Below, in pieces: positions 61,908 through 64,000 of a DNA stretch of 64,000 nt (its first letter is position 1; each line of letters starts with the position of its first letter). The translations under genes were made by a program, and so were the position numbers. The notes below the pieces were generated by a model, which worked only from the letters and a program-made list of their open reading frames with translations, was not told the DNA's origin and ran no database searches. The stretch is from Oehlia diaphana (taxonomy: Eukaryota; Glomeromycota; Glomeromycetes; Glomerales; Glomeraceae): assembly GCA_003833135.1 (NCBI GenBank), contig QZLH01000091.1, positions 96,194 to 160,193 of the forward strand, written 5' to 3'.

Positions 61908-63892
61908 ATGTCTGTCTCTCCGGCTAATACTTCTGCTACCTTGGTTGCCGCGCAAATGACAAATATCACTTTAGAAGAAAAATAGAATCTCCTCTTTGAT
62001 GTAAATTGCTCTTTAGAAGTTCAAATGAAGGATTTCGATGAAAATTGGTGGCCATTAGTTTCACACAATGGACTTCATATAAACAAGTAAACAGAAATTT
62101 TTAGAAGATTTTTACCTGCCATTTTACGAAGCATTGAGACTCTAGCACACGACAAAAAGAAAATATTTCTAATGAAAAATGCCAAATAATGAAGACAAGA
62201 CCGTCTGGATTATGTCATGCTAAAATTAAAGTTGTATGGTTAGTCTTGTTGAAAATAGTTAAAGTTGAACGTTATAAAGACTCTTCCAACCATACGCACT
62301 CATTGTTAGATGTCGATAGGCTTAAACATCCTCAAGCTATTCGAACTTTAGTGGAAAAGAAGCAGTCAAAAATTATTTGCCTCTGGCAATTACTGCTACC
62401 GTTAAAGAATATGCAATGATTGAATTAGGTCTTGGTGCAAGTGCACAAGAATTGAAGCGCAAGGAAGTAATGAACATTAAGTATAAAGTTCGTGAACTTA
62501 TGGAAGTTCATCTCGTTGGCAATTCTGATTTAAAGTTAGATATTTCACAATTAGTATCGTATTTAAAAGAGCAAGGATATCAAGTTGAAACTTATCGCGT
62601 CCACCAATGATCTACTAAGGGTATTGTTTTTGCACACCCTGAACAACTTGAGAAACTTGAGAATCATGGATGGTTGACTCTAATTGATTCCACCCATAAA
62701 ACAAATAGATATGATTGACGTCTATAGATGCGCACTTTTTTGTGAGCAGTGAGGATAGTGACACTGTTGCAGAAGCTTTAAAAAAAATTCGCAGCTATTG
62801 CCGCTGGACTCTCCGCTACATCCTATCAGATCAAAGTAGTGTTAAGTTTAAAAGTGTTAAAATTGTTTTTCCTGGTGTAAACGCTGGTGAGCAAGAGTGC
62901 GAAGTATTACTTTGTGTTGTACATGTTATGCGGATGTGGATATCGAAAATTCATGAAAAAAAAACCCGTGATGTCATAGTCATGGCAATGCATAAAAGAA
63001 CAAAGATCGGTTACGAAAAACTGATCCAAGAAGCCATCAACAACTGTCCTGTTCCTACTATTCAGAATTATATTAGAAGGAATTACATGAGAAATACACA
63101 ACAATGGGCGTTGTAGGCGCGCCAACATTTCCCTTTGCTTTTGCAAGTCACCTCCACAAATCCGTTGGAATCTTACCACAGCGAATTGAAAAGGAAAACA
63201 TCGTCCTTACATGGTTTAATTGGTAAAATTCTACTTTTTCATTGTTTTTTCCATTCTTTCGCCTCTTATTTTGATGCTTGAATCTATAAAATTTGCAATT
63301 TTTTTTTCTTTTCCATACTAAAGGTAACTACATACAAACACGAATTTTTTATGTAACTTTTGCCGATTTACTCTTATCAACTCATTCAGACACTCACTTT
63401 TTGTTTATTCATTCATCTTAGGTGCCGTTTATAATATCGTTGCCATTGATTGTAAAAAACAATCAGATTCCAAAAGTGCCACCTTCGACTTTCATGTCAA
63501 AAAAGTATCAGCTTATGGTATAGAAAAGGATATTATCGAGGAGATTCACAAATTCTCCTTACCATTTCAACATCTACTTATTAAAGAGGCCTGTGCCGTA
63601 ATGGATAGATTGGAAAAAGGTAAAGGTGCACCGGGTTTGACTTCACTTGATTGTCACTATTTGTTTCGCAATTGATGCTTATTACCGTGCAAACATATTT
63701 TTCATGAACATATGTATGAGGACGTGAAATTATTAACTACTGATGTATGGAGAATGTTTCAGAAAATATTTGAAGAGAGTGGGTTTGAAGTATGAACATC
63801 GTGAATTAGTGATAGAGTTTGTACAAACGGAACAACAAAAAAAAGCTGAAGGCCAGAAACTTACTGTATTCGAATTAATTGAAAGAGTCCAC
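61908..63892 (+). pseudogene. MULE transposase with SWIM zinc finger, broken
   Basis: The frame opens MSVSPANTSATLVAAQMTN at 61908 and meets a TAG at about 61983. Conserved segments follow in order across several stops and shifts: KTRPSGLCHAKIKVVWL, a shift near 62380, AITATVKEYAMIELGLGAS, a TGA at about 62608, KGIVFAHPEQLEKLENHGW and LTLIDSTHKTNRYD (the transposase DDE-type core, TGA at about 62716), DAHFFVSSEDSDTVAEALKK, RYILSDQSSVKFKSVKI and VVHVMRMW. After an intron or shift come NPLESYHSELKRKTSSLHGL and a SWIM-like C-x3-C-x-H (CLLPCKH, about 63676-63696) with an in-frame TGA just before it. It ends ELIERVH where a TTTCGGCA element begins at 63893. Non-functional. Confidence 0.88.
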
Positions 63893-64000
63893 TAAGGTTG
63901 CTTGCCGAAACTAAGGAGTTTCGGCATGCCGAAACTGCCGAAACTGCCGAAACTAGGTTTCGGCAAGCAACTAAAAATGCCGAAATGCCGAAACTGCCGA
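63893..64000. mobile_element. Second TTTCGGCA-type element, cut by window end
   Basis: It begins TAAGGTTGCTTGCCGAAACT, identical over 14 bases to the left end of the element at 60411, and contains tandem tgccgaaac units (9 bp) around 63927-63953, then aggtttcggcaagcaact, which mirrors the left end. More tgccgaaa units continue to the window edge, so the right boundary is unknown. Its first TAA supplies the stop that ends the upstream MULE pseudogene frame. Confidence 0.82.

Overview
The window reads as nuclear DNA of an arbuscular mycorrhizal fungus of the Rhizophagus irregularis type (Glomeromycotina). This is an inference from three things: extreme AT richness with many A/T homopolymers, intron-dense genes with short GT..AG introns, and fungal-specific proteins (KEX1, RAV1, SSD1, PPG1, PEP4, TSC10) mixed with many decayed FAR1/MULE-type transposases and small inverted-repeat elements. 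No rRNA, tRNA or CRISPR was recognised.

Gene-dense block, 0.5-40.8 kb. In order: KEX1 carboxypeptidase (+), DNA polymerase alpha catalytic subunit POL1 (+), RAVE subunit RAV1 (-), an unrecognised Ser/Pro-rich protein (-), a small Kre9/Knh1-like protein (-), a STE11-type MAPKKK with SAM, RA-like and kinase regions (+), a gephyrin-type MogA-MoeA fusion (-), TSC10 3-ketosphinganine reductase (+), Mediator subunit MED6 (-), PP2A-like phosphatase PPG1 (-), an aldo/keto reductase homologue with altered active-site residues (-), and the XPD/RAD3 helicase (+). Gaps between genes are 0.16-0.87 kb. Exons were joined by hand from reading frame, splice sites and family resemblance, so gene ends are firm where a conserved terminus is visible and internal borders are provisional.

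Repeat island 1, 40.8-49.9 kb, has no intact gene. It holds at least four inverted-repeat (MITE-like) elements, a tandem duplication, and a broken FAR1/MULE transposase that was itself split by a 1.15 kb insertion with a 5-bp target duplication.

Gene pair, 50.0-57.5 kb: SSD1 (+) and vacuolar aspartic protease PEP4 (-) converge across a duplicated spacer.

Repeat island 2, 57.5-64.0 kb: decayed reading frames, inverted-repeat elements, and a second broken MULE transposase. Two copies of a TTTCGGCA-rich element with shared TAAGGTTGCTTGCC ends lie here, and each sits inside a decayed coding sequence.

The intact genes serve separate core functions: protein maturation and turnover (KEX1, PEP4), V-ATPase assembly (RAV1), replication and repair/transcription (POL1, RAD3, MED6), signalling (STE11, PPG1, SSD1), molybdenum cofactor and sphingolipid synthesis. 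They do not form an evident cluster. The most distinctive observations are five ~35-residue repeats inserted in POL1, six NDR-kinase-type HxRxxS sites plus a docking motif in SSD1, the reductase that lost two of four catalytic residues, and the TTTCGGCA element family.
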